From assembly GCF_002097715.1 (NCBI RefSeq), contig NZ_CP020738.1, positions 3,162,001 through 3,226,000 of the forward strand: DNA of 64,000 bases, in the 5' to 3' direction. A program made the translations under genes and the position numbers. Under the pieces are notes generated by a model, which worked only from the letters and a program-made list of their open reading frames with translations, was not told the origin of the DNA and ran no database searches. The number at the start of each line of letters is the position of its first letter. Position 1 is the stretch's first letter. Origin of the DNA: Burkholderia ubonensis subsp. mesacidophila (lineage in GTDB: Bacteria > Pseudomonadota > Gammaproteobacteria > Burkholderiales > Burkholderiaceae). Positions 18,053-29,345 of this stretch are shown one piece after another.

Positions 18053-18076
18053 TTTAGCACCAAATTTAGCGCCAAA
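18053..18076. promoter_or_regulatory. Tandem 12-bp operator-like repeats of the toxin-antitoxin operon
   Basis: TTTAGCACCAAA (18053-18064) is followed directly by TTTAGCGCCAAA (18065-18076). The second is also nearly palindromic. They sit 39-62 bases upstream of the antitoxin start in an AT-rich patch, as expected for binding of an antitoxin-toxin complex. Binding itself is inferred. Confidence 0.55.
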
Positions 18077-18241
18077 ATTAGTCTTCTCGCACCCTCGAAG
18101 CCCTGCCGCGCGAATCGCGCCCGGCATAGCTCTCTGCCGCTGCAAGGTCCGATGCGCCGCGCATCAACAGCTTGCGCAATTGCCTGAGCCGCTGACACTC
18201 ATCCCGTGAGGAGGCGCAACTACACCGGCATGCAGACGCGC

Positions 18242-19294
18242 CTACTCCGCACCATCACCCGCCAGCGGCAGGAAACGCGGCGCGACCTTCGCGCGCACGT
18301 TGCCGCCCGCATCGGTGCAATAGATCCCGCGCGCGACGTTATGCGGATGCTGCGCCGCCTCCGCGACGCTCAGCACCGGCGCGAAGCACGCGTCGGTGCC
18401 CTCCAGCAGCGCGCGCCAGTGCGCGGACGGCTGCCGCGCGAACACCTCCGCGAAACGCGCCTTCAGCGCCGGCCAGCGCGCGCGGTCATACTGCGACGCC
18501 GGATCGACGTCCGTCAGCCCCAGCCGTTCGACCAGCAATGCATAGAACGGCGGCTCGAGCGCGCCGATCGTCACGCATTCGCCGTCCGCGCAGCGGTAGA
18601 CGTCGTAGAACGGCGCGTCGTGGAACAGGCTCGGCTGCGCGCCGTCGAGCTGGCCGTTCGCGCGCGCCCACAGCGCGAGCGTGCCGAGCATCGCGACGAT
18701 GTCGACGATCGCGCCGTCGACCACCCGCCCCGGCCCGCCCGCGCGCACGTCGAACAGCGCGCAGACGATCCCGAACGCGAGCCCGAGCGCGCCGCCCGCA
18801 TCGCCGAGGACGGTCGGCGGCAGGCCGGGTTTGTCGCCGCGCGGCGCGGCGAGCGACAGCAGGCCGGTCAACGCGACGTAGTTCAGGTCGTGGCCGGCGG
18901 CAGCCGAGAGCGGGCCCGCCTGGCCCCAGCCGGTCATCCGGCCATAGACGAGCCGCGGGTTGTGCGGTGCGCAGTCCTGCGGACCGAGCCCGAGGCGCTC
19001 CATCACGCCGGGCCGCAGCCCTTCGATCAGCGCGTCGGCCCGTGAAATCAGCGCGAGCGCTTCGTCACGCCCCGCCGGCGTTTTCAGGTCGAGCGGGACG
19101 ATCGTCTTGCCTTCGCGCAGCAGGTCGCCGTCGCGGCCCTGCAGCGCGTCCGGCGCGCTCGTGCGGCCCGACGGACGCGCGATCAGCGTGACCTGCGCGC
19201 CCATCCCGGCGAGAATCCAGCCCGCGAGCGGGCCGGGGCCGAGGCCTTCGAATTCGACGAGATGGACGCCTTTCAGCGGCGAATCGAGCGGCAT
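18242..19294 (-). CDS. CaiB/BaiF family CoA-transferase, AMACR-like, 350 aa
   Basis: Family III CoA-transferase fold. Signatures include LVEFEGLGPGPLAGWILAGM at the N-terminus, the EGLRPGVMERLGLG helix, and LVYGRMTGWGQAGPLSAAAG followed by HDLNY, with the candidate catalytic Asp in the last motif. The GHDLNY pattern is closer to alpha-methylacyl-CoA racemases than to CaiB proper. The ATG at 19294 is chosen because GGAG lies six bases ahead. It is downstream of and co-directional with prpF, but a terminator in between argues that it is a separate unit. Substrate unknown; branched-chain acyl-CoA is plausible. Confidence 0.88.
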   Translation of the reverse strand: MPLDSPLKGVHLVEFEGLGPGPLAGWILAGMGAQVTLIARPSGRTSAPDALQGRDGDLLREGKTIVPLDLKTPAGRDEALALISRADALIEGLRPGVMERLGLGPQDCAPHNPRLVYGRMTGWGQAGPLSAAAGHDLNYVALTGLLSLAAPRGDKPGLPPTVLGDAGGALGLAFGIVCALFDVRAGGPGRVVDGAIVDIVAMLGTLALWARANGQLDGAQPSLFHDAPFYDVYRCADGECVTIGALEPPFYALLVERLGLTDVDPASQYDRARWPALKARFAEVFARQPSAHWRALLEGTDACFAPVLSVAEAAQHPHNVARGIYCTDAGGNVRAKVAPRFLPLAGDGAE

Positions 19295-19345
19295 GCGGTT
19301 CTCCATGCTTGGCGGTCGGATGGCGTTCGCGACGCCCCCTGCAAA

Positions 19346-19384
19346 TGAAAAATCCCTGCTCGGCGGGGTCCGCTTCGCAGGGAT
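19346..19384 (-). terminator. Terminator of the prp operon
   Basis: Stem ATCCCTGC (19352-19359) and GCAGGGAT (19377-19384) with a 17-nt loop, followed on the minus strand by TTTTTCATTT. It lies just past the prpF stop and before the CaiB-like gene. Confidence 0.75.
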
Positions 19385-19426
19385 CGGGCTAGCCTTCGCG
19401 CGACAGACCGGGCCGGTCGCGCCGCG

Positions 19427-20617
19427 TCAGAACGCATCCCCCGGCACGCGCACCCAGCCCTCCATCAGCACGCGCGCACTGCGGCTCATGATCGCCTTGG
19501 TGACGGTCCACTCGCCGTTTTCCTGCTTCGCCTGCGCGCCGACCCGCAGCGTGCCCGACGGATGCCCGAAGCGCACCGCCTGGCGCTCGCCGCCGCCCGC
19601 CGCCAGGTTGACGAGCGTGCCGGGAATCGCGGCGGCCGTGCCGATCGCGACCGCCGCCGTGCCCATCATCGCGTGATGCAGCTTGCCCATCGACATCGCG
19701 CGCACCAGCAGGTCGACGTCGGTGGCCGCGACGCGCTTGCCGCTCGACGCGACATAGTCGGCCGGCTTCGCGACGAACGCGATCTTCGGCGTGTGCTGCC
19801 GCGTCGCGATCTCGTCGAGCGTGTCGATCAGGCCCATGCGCAGCGCGCCGTGCGCGCGGATCGTCTCGAACTTCTCGAGCGCCTTCGCGTCGCCGTTGAT
19901 CGCATCCTGCAGCTCGGTGCCCGTATAGCCGATCGCCTCGGCCTCGACGAAGATCGTCGGGATGCCCGCGTTGATCATCGTCGCCTTCAGCGTGCCGACG
20001 CCCGGCACCGCGAGATCGTCGACGAGGTTGCCGGTCGGGAACATCGACCCGCCCGCGCCTTCTTCCTCGGCGGCCGGGTCCATGAACTCGAGCTGCACTT
20101 CGGCGGCCGGGAACGTGACGCCGTCCAGCTCGAAGTCGCCGGTCTCCTGCACCATGCCGTTCGTGATCGGCACGTGCGCGACGATCGTCTTGCCGATGTT
20201 CGCCTGCCAGATCCGCACGGTCGCGACGCCGTCGCGCGGCACGCGGGCCGGATCGACGAGGCCGCCGCCGATCGCGAACGGGCCGACCGCCGCCGACAGG
20301 TTGCCGCAGTTGCCGGTCCAGTCGACGAACGCCTTGTCGATCGACACTTGCCCGAACAGGTAGTCGACGTCGTGGCCGGGCCGCGTGCTCTTCGACACGA
20401 TCACCGTCTTGCTGGTGGAGGACGTCGCGCCGCCCATCCCGTCGATCTGCTTGCCGTACGGATCGGGGCTGCCGATCACGCGCAGCAGCAGCGCGTCGCG
20501 CGCGGCGCCGGGCGCCTGCGCGGCCTCGGGCAGGTCCTGCAGGCGGAAGAACACGCCCTTGCTGGTGCCGCCGCGCAGGTAGGTCGCGGGAATCCTGATT
20601 TGAGGAATGTGAGCCAT
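19427..20617 (-). CDS. prpF: 2-methylaconitate cis-trans isomerase PrpF, 396 aa
   Basis: Last gene of the 2-methylcitrate cycle operon. PrpF works with AcnD, isomerising the 2-methylaconitate produced so it can be rehydrated to 2-methylisocitrate. The N-terminus PATYLRGGTSKGVFF is the family signature (conserved Lys and Ser), with GNCGNLSAAVGPFAI near residue 105 and GKLHHAMMGTAAVA near 315. Length matches the family. The ATG at 20617 is chosen as the conserved region begins there; the frame stays open upstream without family similarity. It starts 26 bases after acnD ends, so the two are probably co-transcribed. Confidence 0.95.
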   Translation of the reverse strand: MAHIPQIRIPATYLRGGTSKGVFFRLQDLPEAAQAPGAARDALLLRVIGSPDPYGKQIDGMGGATSSTSKTVIVSKSTRPGHDVDYLFGQVSIDKAFVDWTGNCGNLSAAVGPFAIGGGLVDPARVPRDGVATVRIWQANIGKTIVAHVPITNGMVQETGDFELDGVTFPAAEVQLEFMDPAAEEEGAGGSMFPTGNLVDDLAVPGVGTLKATMINAGIPTIFVEAEAIGYTGTELQDAINGDAKALEKFETIRAHGALRMGLIDTLDEIATRQHTPKIAFVAKPADYVASSGKRVAATDVDLLVRAMSMGKLHHAMMGTAAVAIGTAAAIPGTLVNLAAGGGERQAVRFGHPSGTLRVGAQAKQENGEWTVTKAIMSRSARVLMEGWVRVPGDAF

Positions 20618-20643
20618 GTCCGTGTTATCCCAATGTGACTCGG

Positions 20644-23241
20644 TCAAGCCGCCGCCTGCGACGATTCGAGGAAGTCCTGCGCGAAACGCTGCAGCACGCC
20701 GCCCGCGTCGTAGATCGACACTTCCTCGGCCGTATCGAGCCGGCACGTGACCGGCACCTCGACGCGCTCGCCATTCCTGCGATGGATCACGAGCGTCAGG
20801 TCGGCGCGCGGCTTGCGCTCGCCGATCACGTCGAAGGTTTCAGTGCCGTCGATGCCGAGCGTCGTCCGGTTGGTGCCCGGCTTGAACTCGAGCGGCAGCA
20901 CGCCCATCCCGATCAGGTTCGTGCGGTGGATCCGCTCGAAGCCTTCGGCGACGATCGCCTCGACGCCCGCGAGCCGCACGCCCTTCGCGGCCCAGTCGCG
21001 CGACGAGCCCTGGCCGTAGTCGGCGCCCGCGACGACGATCAGCGGCTGCTTGCGATTCATGTACGTCTCGATCGCTTCCCACATCCGCATCACCGTGCCG
21101 TCCGGCTCGACGCGCGCGAGCGAGCCCTTCTTCACCGCGCCGTCGACGACCGCCATCTCGTTGGCCAGCGTCGGGTTCGCGAAGGTCGCGCGCTGCGCGG
21201 TCAGGTGGTCTCCCCGGTGCGTCGCGTACGAGTTGAAGTCTTCTTCAGGCAGGCCCATCTTCGCGAGGTATTCGCCGGCGGCGCTGTTCGCGAGGATCGC
21301 GTTCGACGGCGACAGGTGGTCGGTCGTGATGTTGTCGCCGAGCACCGCGAGCGGACGCATGCCCTTGAGCGTGCGCTCGCCGGCCAGCGCGCCTTCCCAG
21401 TACGGCGGACGGCGGATGTACGTGCTCTGCGCGCGCCAGTCGTACAGCGGCGCCGCGCGCTCGCCCGCGTCGGCGCTGCGCGCGAACATCGGCTCGTAGA
21501 CCTTGCGGAACTGCTCCGGCTTCACGCTCGACGCGACGATCGCATCGATCTCCTCGTCGGTCGGCCAGATGTCCTTCAGCGTGACCGGCTTGCCGTCCTG
21601 ATCGTGGCCAAGCACGTCCTTCTCGATGTCGAAGCGGATCGTGCCCGCGATCGCATACGCGACGACGAGCGGCGGCGACGCGAGGAACGCCTGCTTCGCA
21701 TACGGGTGGATGCGGCCGTCGAAATTGCGGTTGCCGGACAGCACGGCCGTCGCGTACAGGTCGCGCTCGACGATCTCCTGCTGGATCTTCGGATCGAGCG
21801 CGCCCGACATCCCGTTGCAGGTCGTGCACGCGAACGCGACGATGCCGAAGCCGAGCTTCTCGAGTTCCGGCAACAGGTTCGCTTCTTCCAGATACAGCTC
21901 GACCGCCTTCGAGCCCGGCGCGAGCGAGCTCTTCACCCACGGCTTGCGCACCAGGCCGCGCGCGTTCGCGTTGCGCGCAAGCAGGGCCGCGGCGATCACG
22001 TTGCGCGGGTTGCTGGTGTTCGTGCAGCTCGTGATCGCGGCGATGATCACCGCGCCGTCGGGCATCTCGCCCGCCTTCTCTTCCCACTGGCCGGCGATCC
22101 CGCGCGCGGCGAGGTCCGACGTCGGCAGCCGCTTGTGCGGATTCGACGGGCCGGCCATGTTGCGCACGACCGACGACAGATCGAACGTCAGCGTGCGTTC
22201 GTACTGCGCGTGGTTCAGCGTGTCGGCCCACAGGCCCGCTTGCTTCGCGTAGGTCTCGACGAGCTTTACCTGCTCGTCGCTGCGGCCGGTGAGGCGCAGG
22301 TAGTCGGTCGTCTGGCCGTCGATGAAGAACATCGCGGCCGTCGCGCCGTATTCGGGCGCCATGTTCGAGATCGTCGCGCGGTCGCCGAGCGTGAGGCTCG
22401 CCGCGCCTTCACCGCGGAATTCGAGGTACGCGCCGACCACTTTTTCCTTGCGCAGGAACTCGGTCAGCGCCAGTACCACGTCGGTCGCGGTGATGCCGGG
22501 CTGGCGCTTGCCGGTCAGCTCGACGCCGACGATGTCCGGCAGGCGCATCCACGACGCGCGGCCGAGCATCACGTTCTCCGCCTCCAGCCCGCCGACGCCG
22601 ATCGCGATCACGCCGAGCGCGTCGACGTGCGGCGTGTGGCTGTCGGTGCCGACGCAGGTGTCCGGGAACGCTACGCCGTCCTGCGCCTGGATCACCGGCG
22701 ACATCTTCTCCAGGTTGATCTGGTGCATGATGCCGTTGCCCGGCGGGATCACGTCGACGTTCTCGAACGCCTTCTTCGTCCACTCGATGAAGTGGAAGCG
22801 GTCCTCGTTGCGGCGATCCTCGATCGCGCGGTTCTTCGCGAACGCGTCCGGATCGAAGCCGCCGCACTCGACGGCGAGCGAGTGATCGACGATCAGCTGC
22901 ACAGGCACGACCGGGTTCACCTTCGCCGGGTCGCCGCCGCGCTCGGCGATCGCGTCGCGCAGGCCCGCGAGATCGACGAGCGCCGTCTGGCCGAGAATGT
23001 CGTGGCACACGACGCGCGCCGGGAACCACGGGAAATCGCGTTCGCGCTTGCGCTCGACGATCTGCTTCAGCGAATCGGCGAGGATCGCCGGATCGCAGCG
23101 GCGCACGAGGTTTTCGGCGAGCACGCGCGACGTATACGGCAGCGTGTCGTAGGCGCCGGGCGCGATCGCGTCGACCGCAGCGCGCGCGTCGAAGTAGTCC
23201 AGCGACGTGCCGGGCAGGGGTTTGCGGTAGGCGGTATTCAT
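20644..23241 (-). CDS. acnD: Fe-S 2-methylcitrate dehydratase AcnD, 865 aa
   Basis: Aconitase-superfamily enzyme that dehydrates 2-methylcitrate during propionate degradation. Three cluster-ligating cysteines are visible: Cys406 in ITSCTNTSNP, and Cys472 and Cys475 in ACTTCNGMSG. The swivel domain follows with GADYGQGSSRDWAAKG near residue 745. The start MNTAYRKPLPGT and the length fit AcnD rather than general aconitase A, and linkage to prpF supports that choice. AcnD plus PrpF replaces the cluster-free PrpD of enterics. It begins about 80 bases after prpC. Confidence 0.96.
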   Translation of the reverse strand: MNTAYRKPLPGTSLDYFDARAAVDAIAPGAYDTLPYTSRVLAENLVRRCDPAILADSLKQIVERKRERDFPWFPARVVCHDILGQTALVDLAGLRDAIAERGGDPAKVNPVVPVQLIVDHSLAVECGGFDPDAFAKNRAIEDRRNEDRFHFIEWTKKAFENVDVIPPGNGIMHQINLEKMSPVIQAQDGVAFPDTCVGTDSHTPHVDALGVIAIGVGGLEAENVMLGRASWMRLPDIVGVELTGKRQPGITATDVVLALTEFLRKEKVVGAYLEFRGEGAASLTLGDRATISNMAPEYGATAAMFFIDGQTTDYLRLTGRSDEQVKLVETYAKQAGLWADTLNHAQYERTLTFDLSSVVRNMAGPSNPHKRLPTSDLAARGIAGQWEEKAGEMPDGAVIIAAITSCTNTSNPRNVIAAALLARNANARGLVRKPWVKSSLAPGSKAVELYLEEANLLPELEKLGFGIVAFACTTCNGMSGALDPKIQQEIVERDLYATAVLSGNRNFDGRIHPYAKQAFLASPPLVVAYAIAGTIRFDIEKDVLGHDQDGKPVTLKDIWPTDEEIDAIVASSVKPEQFRKVYEPMFARSADAGERAAPLYDWRAQSTYIRRPPYWEGALAGERTLKGMRPLAVLGDNITTDHLSPSNAILANSAAGEYLAKMGLPEEDFNSYATHRGDHLTAQRATFANPTLANEMAVVDGAVKKGSLARVEPDGTVMRMWEAIETYMNRKQPLIVVAGADYGQGSSRDWAAKGVRLAGVEAIVAEGFERIHRTNLIGMGVLPLEFKPGTNRTTLGIDGTETFDVIGERKPRADLTLVIHRRNGERVEVPVTCRLDTAEEVSIYDAGGVLQRFAQDFLESSQAAA

Positions 23242-23321
23242 GATGTGGGGGCAACCAGGGTATGACGTTCAGCGCGCGGCGGCCGCCCGCGTGGCGGGGG
23301 CCGGCGCGCGCTGCTTGCGGG

Positions 23322-24494
23322 TCAGCGCTTCTCGATCGGCACGAACTGCAGGTCTTCCGGACCCGTGTAGTTCGCGCTCGGGCGGATGATCTTGTTGTCG
23401 ACGCGCTGCTCGATGATGTGCGCGCTCCAGCCGGACGTGCGCGAGATCACGAACAGCGGCGTGAACATCGCGGTCGGCACGCCCATCATGTGATACGACA
23501 CCGCGCTGAACCAGTCGAGGTTCGGGAACATCTTCTTCGCGTCCCACATCACCGATTCGAGACGCTCGGCGATGTTGTACAGCTTCAGGTCGCCGGCCTC
23601 CTTCGACAGCTTGTGCGCGACGCCCTTGATCACCTTGTTGCGCGGATCGGAGATCGTGTAGACCGGGTGGCCGAAGCCGATCACGACTTCCTTGTTCTCG
23701 ACGCGGCGGCGGATGTCGGCTTCCGCTTCGTCCGGCGAGCGGTAGCGGCTCTGGACCTCGTAGGCGACTTCGTTCGCGCCGCCGTGCTTCGGCCCGCGCA
23801 GCGCGCCGATCGCGCCGGTGATCGCCGAGTAGATGTCCGAGCCCGTGCCCGCGATCACGCGGCCCGTGAACGTCGATGCGTTGAATTCGTGCTCCGCGTA
23901 CAGGATCAGCGACGTGTGCATCGCCTCGACCCACGACTTCGACGGCGCCTTGCCGTGCAGCAGGTGCAGGAAGTGGCCGCCGATCGAATCGTCGTCGGTT
24001 TCGGTCTCGATGCGCTTGCCGTTGTGCGAGAAGTGATACCAGTACAGCAGCATCGAGCCGAGCGACGCCATCAGGCGGTCGGCGATGTCGCGCGCGCCCG
24101 GCAGGTTGTGATCGTCCTTCTCCGGCAGCACGGTGCCGAGCACCGACACGCCCGTGCGCATCACGTCCATCGGGTGCGCGGACGCCGGGATCTGCTCGAG
24201 CGCCGCCTTCAGCGCGCTCGGCAGGCCGCGCATCGCGCGCAGCTTCGACTTGTAGGCGGCCAGTTCGGTCAGGTTCGGCAGCCGCTCGTGCACGAGCAGG
24301 TGCGCGATTTCCTCGAACTCGCACGACTCGGCGACGTCGAGAATGTCGTAGCCGCGGTAGTGCAGGTCGTTGCCGGTCTTGCCGACCGTGCAGAGGGCCG
24401 TGTTGCCGGCCGTCACGCCCGACAGCGCGACCGACTTCTTCGGCTTGAACGCGCCTGCGGCGGCCGGTGCTGCTGCGTCTTTCGTCTCGCTCAT
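23322..24494 (-). CDS. prpC: 2-methylcitrate synthase PrpC, 390 aa
   Basis: Condenses propionyl-CoA with oxaloacetate. Citrate-synthase fold with the catalytic pattern: [20 protein letters not shown] (first His in the EHEFNAST helix), [14 protein letters not shown] (second His), and [15 protein letters not shown] with the late His/Pro loop. The N-terminal extension before [16 protein letters not shown] is short, as in PrpC. The ATG at 24494 follows GGAG; an upstream TTG at 24509 is in frame but unlikely. It is second in the operon, 148 bases after prpB across a spacer with tandem hairpin repeats. Confidence 0.96.
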   Translation of the reverse strand: MSETKDAAAPAAAGAFKPKKSVALSGVTAGNTALCTVGKTGNDLHYRGYDILDVAESCEFEEIAHLLVHERLPNLTELAAYKSKLRAMRGLPSALKAALEQIPASAHPMDVMRTGVSVLGTVLPEKDDHNLPGARDIADRLMASLGSMLLYWYHFSHNGKRIETETDDDSIGGHFLHLLHGKAPSKSWVEAMHTSLILYAEHEFNASTFTGRVIAGTGSDIYSAITGAIGALRGPKHGGANEVAYEVQSRYRSPDEAEADIRRRVENKEVVIGFGHPVYTISDPRNKVIKGVAHKLSKEAGDLKLYNIAERLESVMWDAKKMFPNLDWFSAVSYHMMGVPTAMFTPLFVISRTSGWSAHIIEQRVDNKIIRPSANYTGPEDLQFVPIEKR

Positions 24495-24512
24495 GTTTCC
24501 GTTCTCCAATTT

Positions 24513-24568
24513 GTCGGCCAGTGTTGGCGCTTCAGCGCTTGTCGACCGGTGTTAGTGCTTCAGCACTT
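24513..24568 (-). repeat. Two tandem 28-bp hairpin repeats between prpB and prpC
   Basis: Units 24513-24540 and 24541-24568 abut exactly and differ at five of 28 positions. Each contains a four- to five-bp stem closed by TTCA/TGAA: GCGC-TTCA-GCGC in one, GTGC-TTCA-GCAC in the other. The inner C-G pair of the first is T-A in the second, a compensatory change that supports a folded RNA. It sits in the operon spacer, so a role in mRNA processing or differential stability is possible. Confidence 0.6.
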
Positions 24569-24573
24569 ACTCC

Positions 24574-24613
24574 GGTCCCACGCAAAGCGCACTCTGGCCC
24601 CATGCAAAGCTCA
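24574..24613. repeat. Second, diverged direct repeat in the prpB-prpC spacer
   Basis: GGTCCCACGCAAAGCGCA (from 24574) and GGCCCCATGCAAAGCTCA (from 24596) are 22 bases apart and match at 14 of 18 positions. It lies beside the hairpin pair and may be part of the same expanded spacer. Confidence 0.45.
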
Positions 24614-24642
24614 GAATCGTGTCTCGTGGGGGGCGGGCCGCG

Positions 24643-25536
24643 TTACTTCTTGCCCTGCGCGAACAGCTCGTCGAGCTTCTGCTCGTACGCGTGATAGCCG
24701 AGGTAGTCGTACAGCTCGGCGCGCGTCTGCATCGTCGGCACGGCCGCCTTCTGCGTGCCGTCGCGGCGCAGCGTCTCGTAGAAGTTCAGCGCGGCCTTGT
24801 TCATCGCGCGATACGCGCCGCAGCAGTACAGCGCGATGTCGACGTTCGCCTCGCGCAGCTCGTCGAGCGTGAAGAGCGGCGTCGAGCCGAATTCGGTCAG
24901 GTTCGCGAGGATCGGCACCTTGACCGCCGCCTTGAAGCGGCGATAGTCGTCGAGGGTCTTCATCGCTTCCGGGAAGATCATGTCCGCGCCGGCCTCGACA
25001 TAGGCGACCGCGCGTTCGATCGCCGAGTCGATCCCTTCGGCGGCGGCCGCGTCGGTGCGGGCCATGATCACGAACTGGTCGTCGGTGCGCGCGTCGACCG
25101 CGGCCTTGACGCGATCGACCATTTCTTCGGTCGGCACGACTTCCTTGCCCGGACGATGGCCGCAGCGCTTCTGGCCGACCTGATCCTCGAGGTGCACGGC
25201 CGCGACGCCGGCCTTGATGAACGAGCGGACCGTGCGCGCGATGTTGAATGCGCCGCCCCAGCCCGTATCGATGTCGACGAGCAGCGGCAGGTCGGTCGCG
25301 TTGGTGATCCGGTTCGCGTCGATCAGCACGTCTTCCATCGTGCTGATGCCGAGATCGGGGATGCCGAGCGAATTCGCGGCGACGCCGCCGCCCGACAGGT
25401 AGACGGCCTTGAAGCCGACGGCCTGGGCCATCTTGGCCGCGTAGGCGGTGATCGCGCCGACCACCTGCAGCGGCTGCTCGGCCGCGACTGCCGCGCGGAA
25501 TTTCGCGCCGGCGCTTTGAAGATGCGTGTTGCTCAT
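24643..25536 (-). CDS. prpB: 2-methylisocitrate lyase PrpB, 297 aa
   Basis: Cleaves 2-methylisocitrate to pyruvate and succinate, the last step of the cycle. Isocitrate-lyase superfamily signature [12 protein letters not shown] has catalytic Cys125; [17 protein letters not shown] holds the metal-binding Asp, and [10 protein letters not shown] precedes the active loop. Length is standard. The ATG at 25536 has a GGAGG ribosome site. It is the first gene of the prpB-prpC-acnD-prpF operon and is preceded by a -24/-12 promoter, divergent from prpR. Confidence 0.97.
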   Translation of the reverse strand: MSNTHLQSAGAKFRAAVAAEQPLQVVGAITAYAAKMAQAVGFKAVYLSGGGVAANSLGIPDLGISTMEDVLIDANRITNATDLPLLVDIDTGWGGAFNIARTVRSFIKAGVAAVHLEDQVGQKRCGHRPGKEVVPTEEMVDRVKAAVDARTDDQFVIMARTDAAAAEGIDSAIERAVAYVEAGADMIFPEAMKTLDDYRRFKAAVKVPILANLTEFGSTPLFTLDELREANVDIALYCCGAYRAMNKAALNFYETLRRDGTQKAAVPTMQTRAELYDYLGYHAYEQKLDELFAQGKK

Positions 25537-25568
25537 GAACGGCCTCCTGATGGAATGCCTGCTACACA

Positions 25569-25583
25569 GCAAGTACCGGGCCA
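25569..25583 (-). promoter_or_regulatory. Sigma-54 (-24/-12) promoter of the prp operon
   Basis: On the minus strand the sequence is TGGCCCGGTACTTGC: TGGC and TTGC are at the canonical spacing with the invariant GG and GC in place. It ends 33 bases upstream of the prpB start. The divergent gene encodes a sigma-54 activator, which fits. Confidence 0.8.
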
Positions 25584-25649
25584 GCTCGTATGTCGTCGCT
25601 AACCCACTGATTCTTAAGCAACCGGCCGCATGCCACCGTGGTCGAATGA

Positions 25650-25684
25650 TTTCAATTTAGAAACTTCACGTTCCAAAAATGAAA
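25650..25684. promoter_or_regulatory. Large palindrome in the prpR-prpB intergenic region, candidate PrpR site
   Basis: TTTCAATTTAGAAAC (25650-25664) and GTTCCAAAAATGAAA (25670-25684) are inverted repeats matching at 12 of 15 positions with a five-base spacer. It lies 24 bases before prpR and about 70-100 bases upstream of the -24/-12 promoter, a normal enhancer distance, and could also allow PrpR autoregulation. Binding is inferred. Confidence 0.6.
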
Positions 25685-25707
25685 TCGCGCGCGCATAATC
25701 GGTCGTC

Positions 25708-27693
<1,986 letters not shown>

Positions 27694-27760
27694 GCGCCGC
27701 CGGTTGCGACGCAATGGCGCGCGCCGTCGAGCCATTCAAGGCGTCGTCGTGCTTCAACAT

Positions 27761-27803
27761 GAAAAAACCCCAAGGGTCGGATCTATGTCCAACTCTTGGG
27801 GTT
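27761..27803 (-). terminator. Intrinsic terminator of the FAH-family gene
   Basis: Stem AACCCCAAGGGT (27766-27777) and ACTCTTGGGGTT (27792-27803) with one mismatch, followed on the minus strand by TTTTTTC. It lies 87 bases past the FAH gene stop, and may also stop transcripts from prpR in the other direction. Confidence 0.8.
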
Positions 27804-27889
27804 CAGTTCAAATCGGGCCTTTGCTTTTTCGCATGCGTCAACCGCCTCGCTGCGCGCGGCCGGAGCGTATCGGCATGCCGCGCGAATGG

Positions 27890-28738
27890 CTATTGCGCGG
27901 CGCGCGTGCGCTGCAGTTGCTCGCCGAGCCCTTCGACGCCGAGCCGCACCGTCTGCCCGGGCTTCAGGTACACCGGCGCCGGCTTGATGCCCATGCCGAC
28001 GCCCGGCGGCGTGCCGGTCGTGATCACGTCGCCCGGCTGCAGGCGCGTGCAGCGCGACAGGTACGCGACGAGCTGCGCGACCGTGAACACCATCGTGCGT
28101 GTATTGCCTTGCTGGTAGCGATGGCCGTCGACCTCGAGCCACAGGTCGAGCCGCTGCGGATCGGGCACGTCGTCGCGCGTGACGAGCCACGGGCCGATCG
28201 GGCCGAACGAGTCGAAGCCCTTGCCCTTGTCCCACTGGCCGCCGCGTTCGAGCTGCCATTCGCGCTCGGACACGTCGTTGACCACGCAATAGCCGGCCAC
28301 GTAGTCGAGCGCGCGCGCCTCGTCGACGTCCTTGCACGGCGCGCCGATCACGACGCCCAGCTCGACTTCCCAGTCGGTCTTCACCGAGCCTTTCGGGATA
28401 TCGATACCGTCGTTCGGGCCGCACACCGAGCTCGTCCACTTGCCGAACACGACCGGTTCCTTCGGCACGGGCATGCCTGCTTCGGCCGCGTGATCGGCGT
28501 AGTTCAGCCCGATGCCGATGAACTTGCCGATCCGCCCGACGCACGGGCCGATGCGCGGCTCGCCGGGCACGAGCGGCAGCGTCGCCGGATCGAGCGCGCG
28601 CAGCCGCGCGAGTCCGGCATCGGACAGCGCGTCGCCGGCGAGATCGGCGACGTGCGCCGACAGATCGCGAATCCGGCCGTCCGCGTCGAGCATGCCGGGT
28701 TTTTCCTGGCCGGGCGGGCCATAGCGAAGCAGTTTCAT
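27890..28738 (-). CDS. Fumarylacetoacetate hydrolase (FAH) family protein, 282 aa
   Basis: FAH-fold hydrolase/decarboxylase, probably acting on a diketo-acid or related compound. Family motifs are FIGIGLNYADHAAEAGMP (near residue 73), the metal-binding VELGVVIG (about 122), GYCVVNDVSEREWQ and GDVITTGTPPGVGMG (about 240). The pattern KGFDSFGPIGPWLV is frequent in proteins annotated ureidoglycolate lyase or diketo-3-deoxy-fuconate hydrolase, but the substrate cannot be decided here. The ATG at 28738 has GAGAGG upstream. It is divergent from an IclR regulator across a 607-bp gap. Confidence 0.87.
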   Translation of the reverse strand: MKLLRYGPPGQEKPGMLDADGRIRDLSAHVADLAGDALSDAGLARLRALDPATLPLVPGEPRIGPCVGRIGKFIGIGLNYADHAAEAGMPVPKEPVVFGKWTSSVCGPNDGIDIPKGSVKTDWEVELGVVIGAPCKDVDEARALDYVAGYCVVNDVSEREWQLERGGQWDKGKGFDSFGPIGPWLVTRDDVPDPQRLDLWLEVDGHRYQQGNTRTMVFTVAQLVAYLSRCTRLQPGDVITTGTPPGVGMGIKPAPVYLKPGQTVRLGVEGLGEQLQRTRAAQ

Positions 28739-29345
28739 CGAGTTCAACCTCTCTGATCGGATGTGACAGGGTACCGACGCACGCAAAGGCCTGCCGCCAC
28801 GCGCAACGCACAGGCGGCCGTCGGTGTGCGGATCGACGCCGGCGAAACGGGCGCGCTCGGCGGCCACCGTTGCCGGCCGCCCGCATGGCGCGCTTCTGCG
28901 CTTGCCTGCCGTACTTTGTACCACCCGCCGCCGGCCATGAAATGACCCGCGACGGATACCGACTATTGCAGCGCATGCTGGCCTTGCGGCGCAGCATCGA
29001 GGTTCCGTGCCGGTGTCACGCGGCAGCGGGCGCCGGCCAGCTCCCCCGGGCAACACGACATGAATACTCGCCATACGGGCGTGATCGGTTCACTGCGACT
29101 ATTTCATCGCATAAAATAAACATGCATATTCTTGTCATATTTATCACCGAAAGTGGTCACTCACCCGTTCCCAATTGGTAATAATCGGTAAGAATCTGCC
29201 GAATTGATTCGCAATTGTTTATTGTTATGCTCGATCGAAGTGCGCTCGCCGGCGCGCACGGGCTTGGCACATGGGCGTTGCAGAGCCGTTGCGCGTGCGC
29301 TGCCGACCGATCGTGAGCATTTCACCGACCCACGATACCAAGACG
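28739..29345. other. Divergent intergenic region between FAH gene and IclR regulator
   Basis: The half near the FAH gene is GC-rich with no signal I can name. The half from about 29060 to 29250 is clearly AT-rich and must hold promoters. An imperfect dyad around AATCGGTA and TGCCGAATT (about 29183-29205) is a possible IclR operator. Reading frames crossing the GC-rich part lack family similarity. Confidence 0.4.

Noticed and set aside
18242..20617. CaiB-like gene as fifth member of the prp operon
   Set aside because: A hairpin followed by TTTTT lies between prpF and this gene, so a separate unit is more likely.
20635..23265. Long frame antisense to acnD
   Set aside because: acnD has all its cluster cysteines and family motifs on the minus strand; the plus-strand frame has none.
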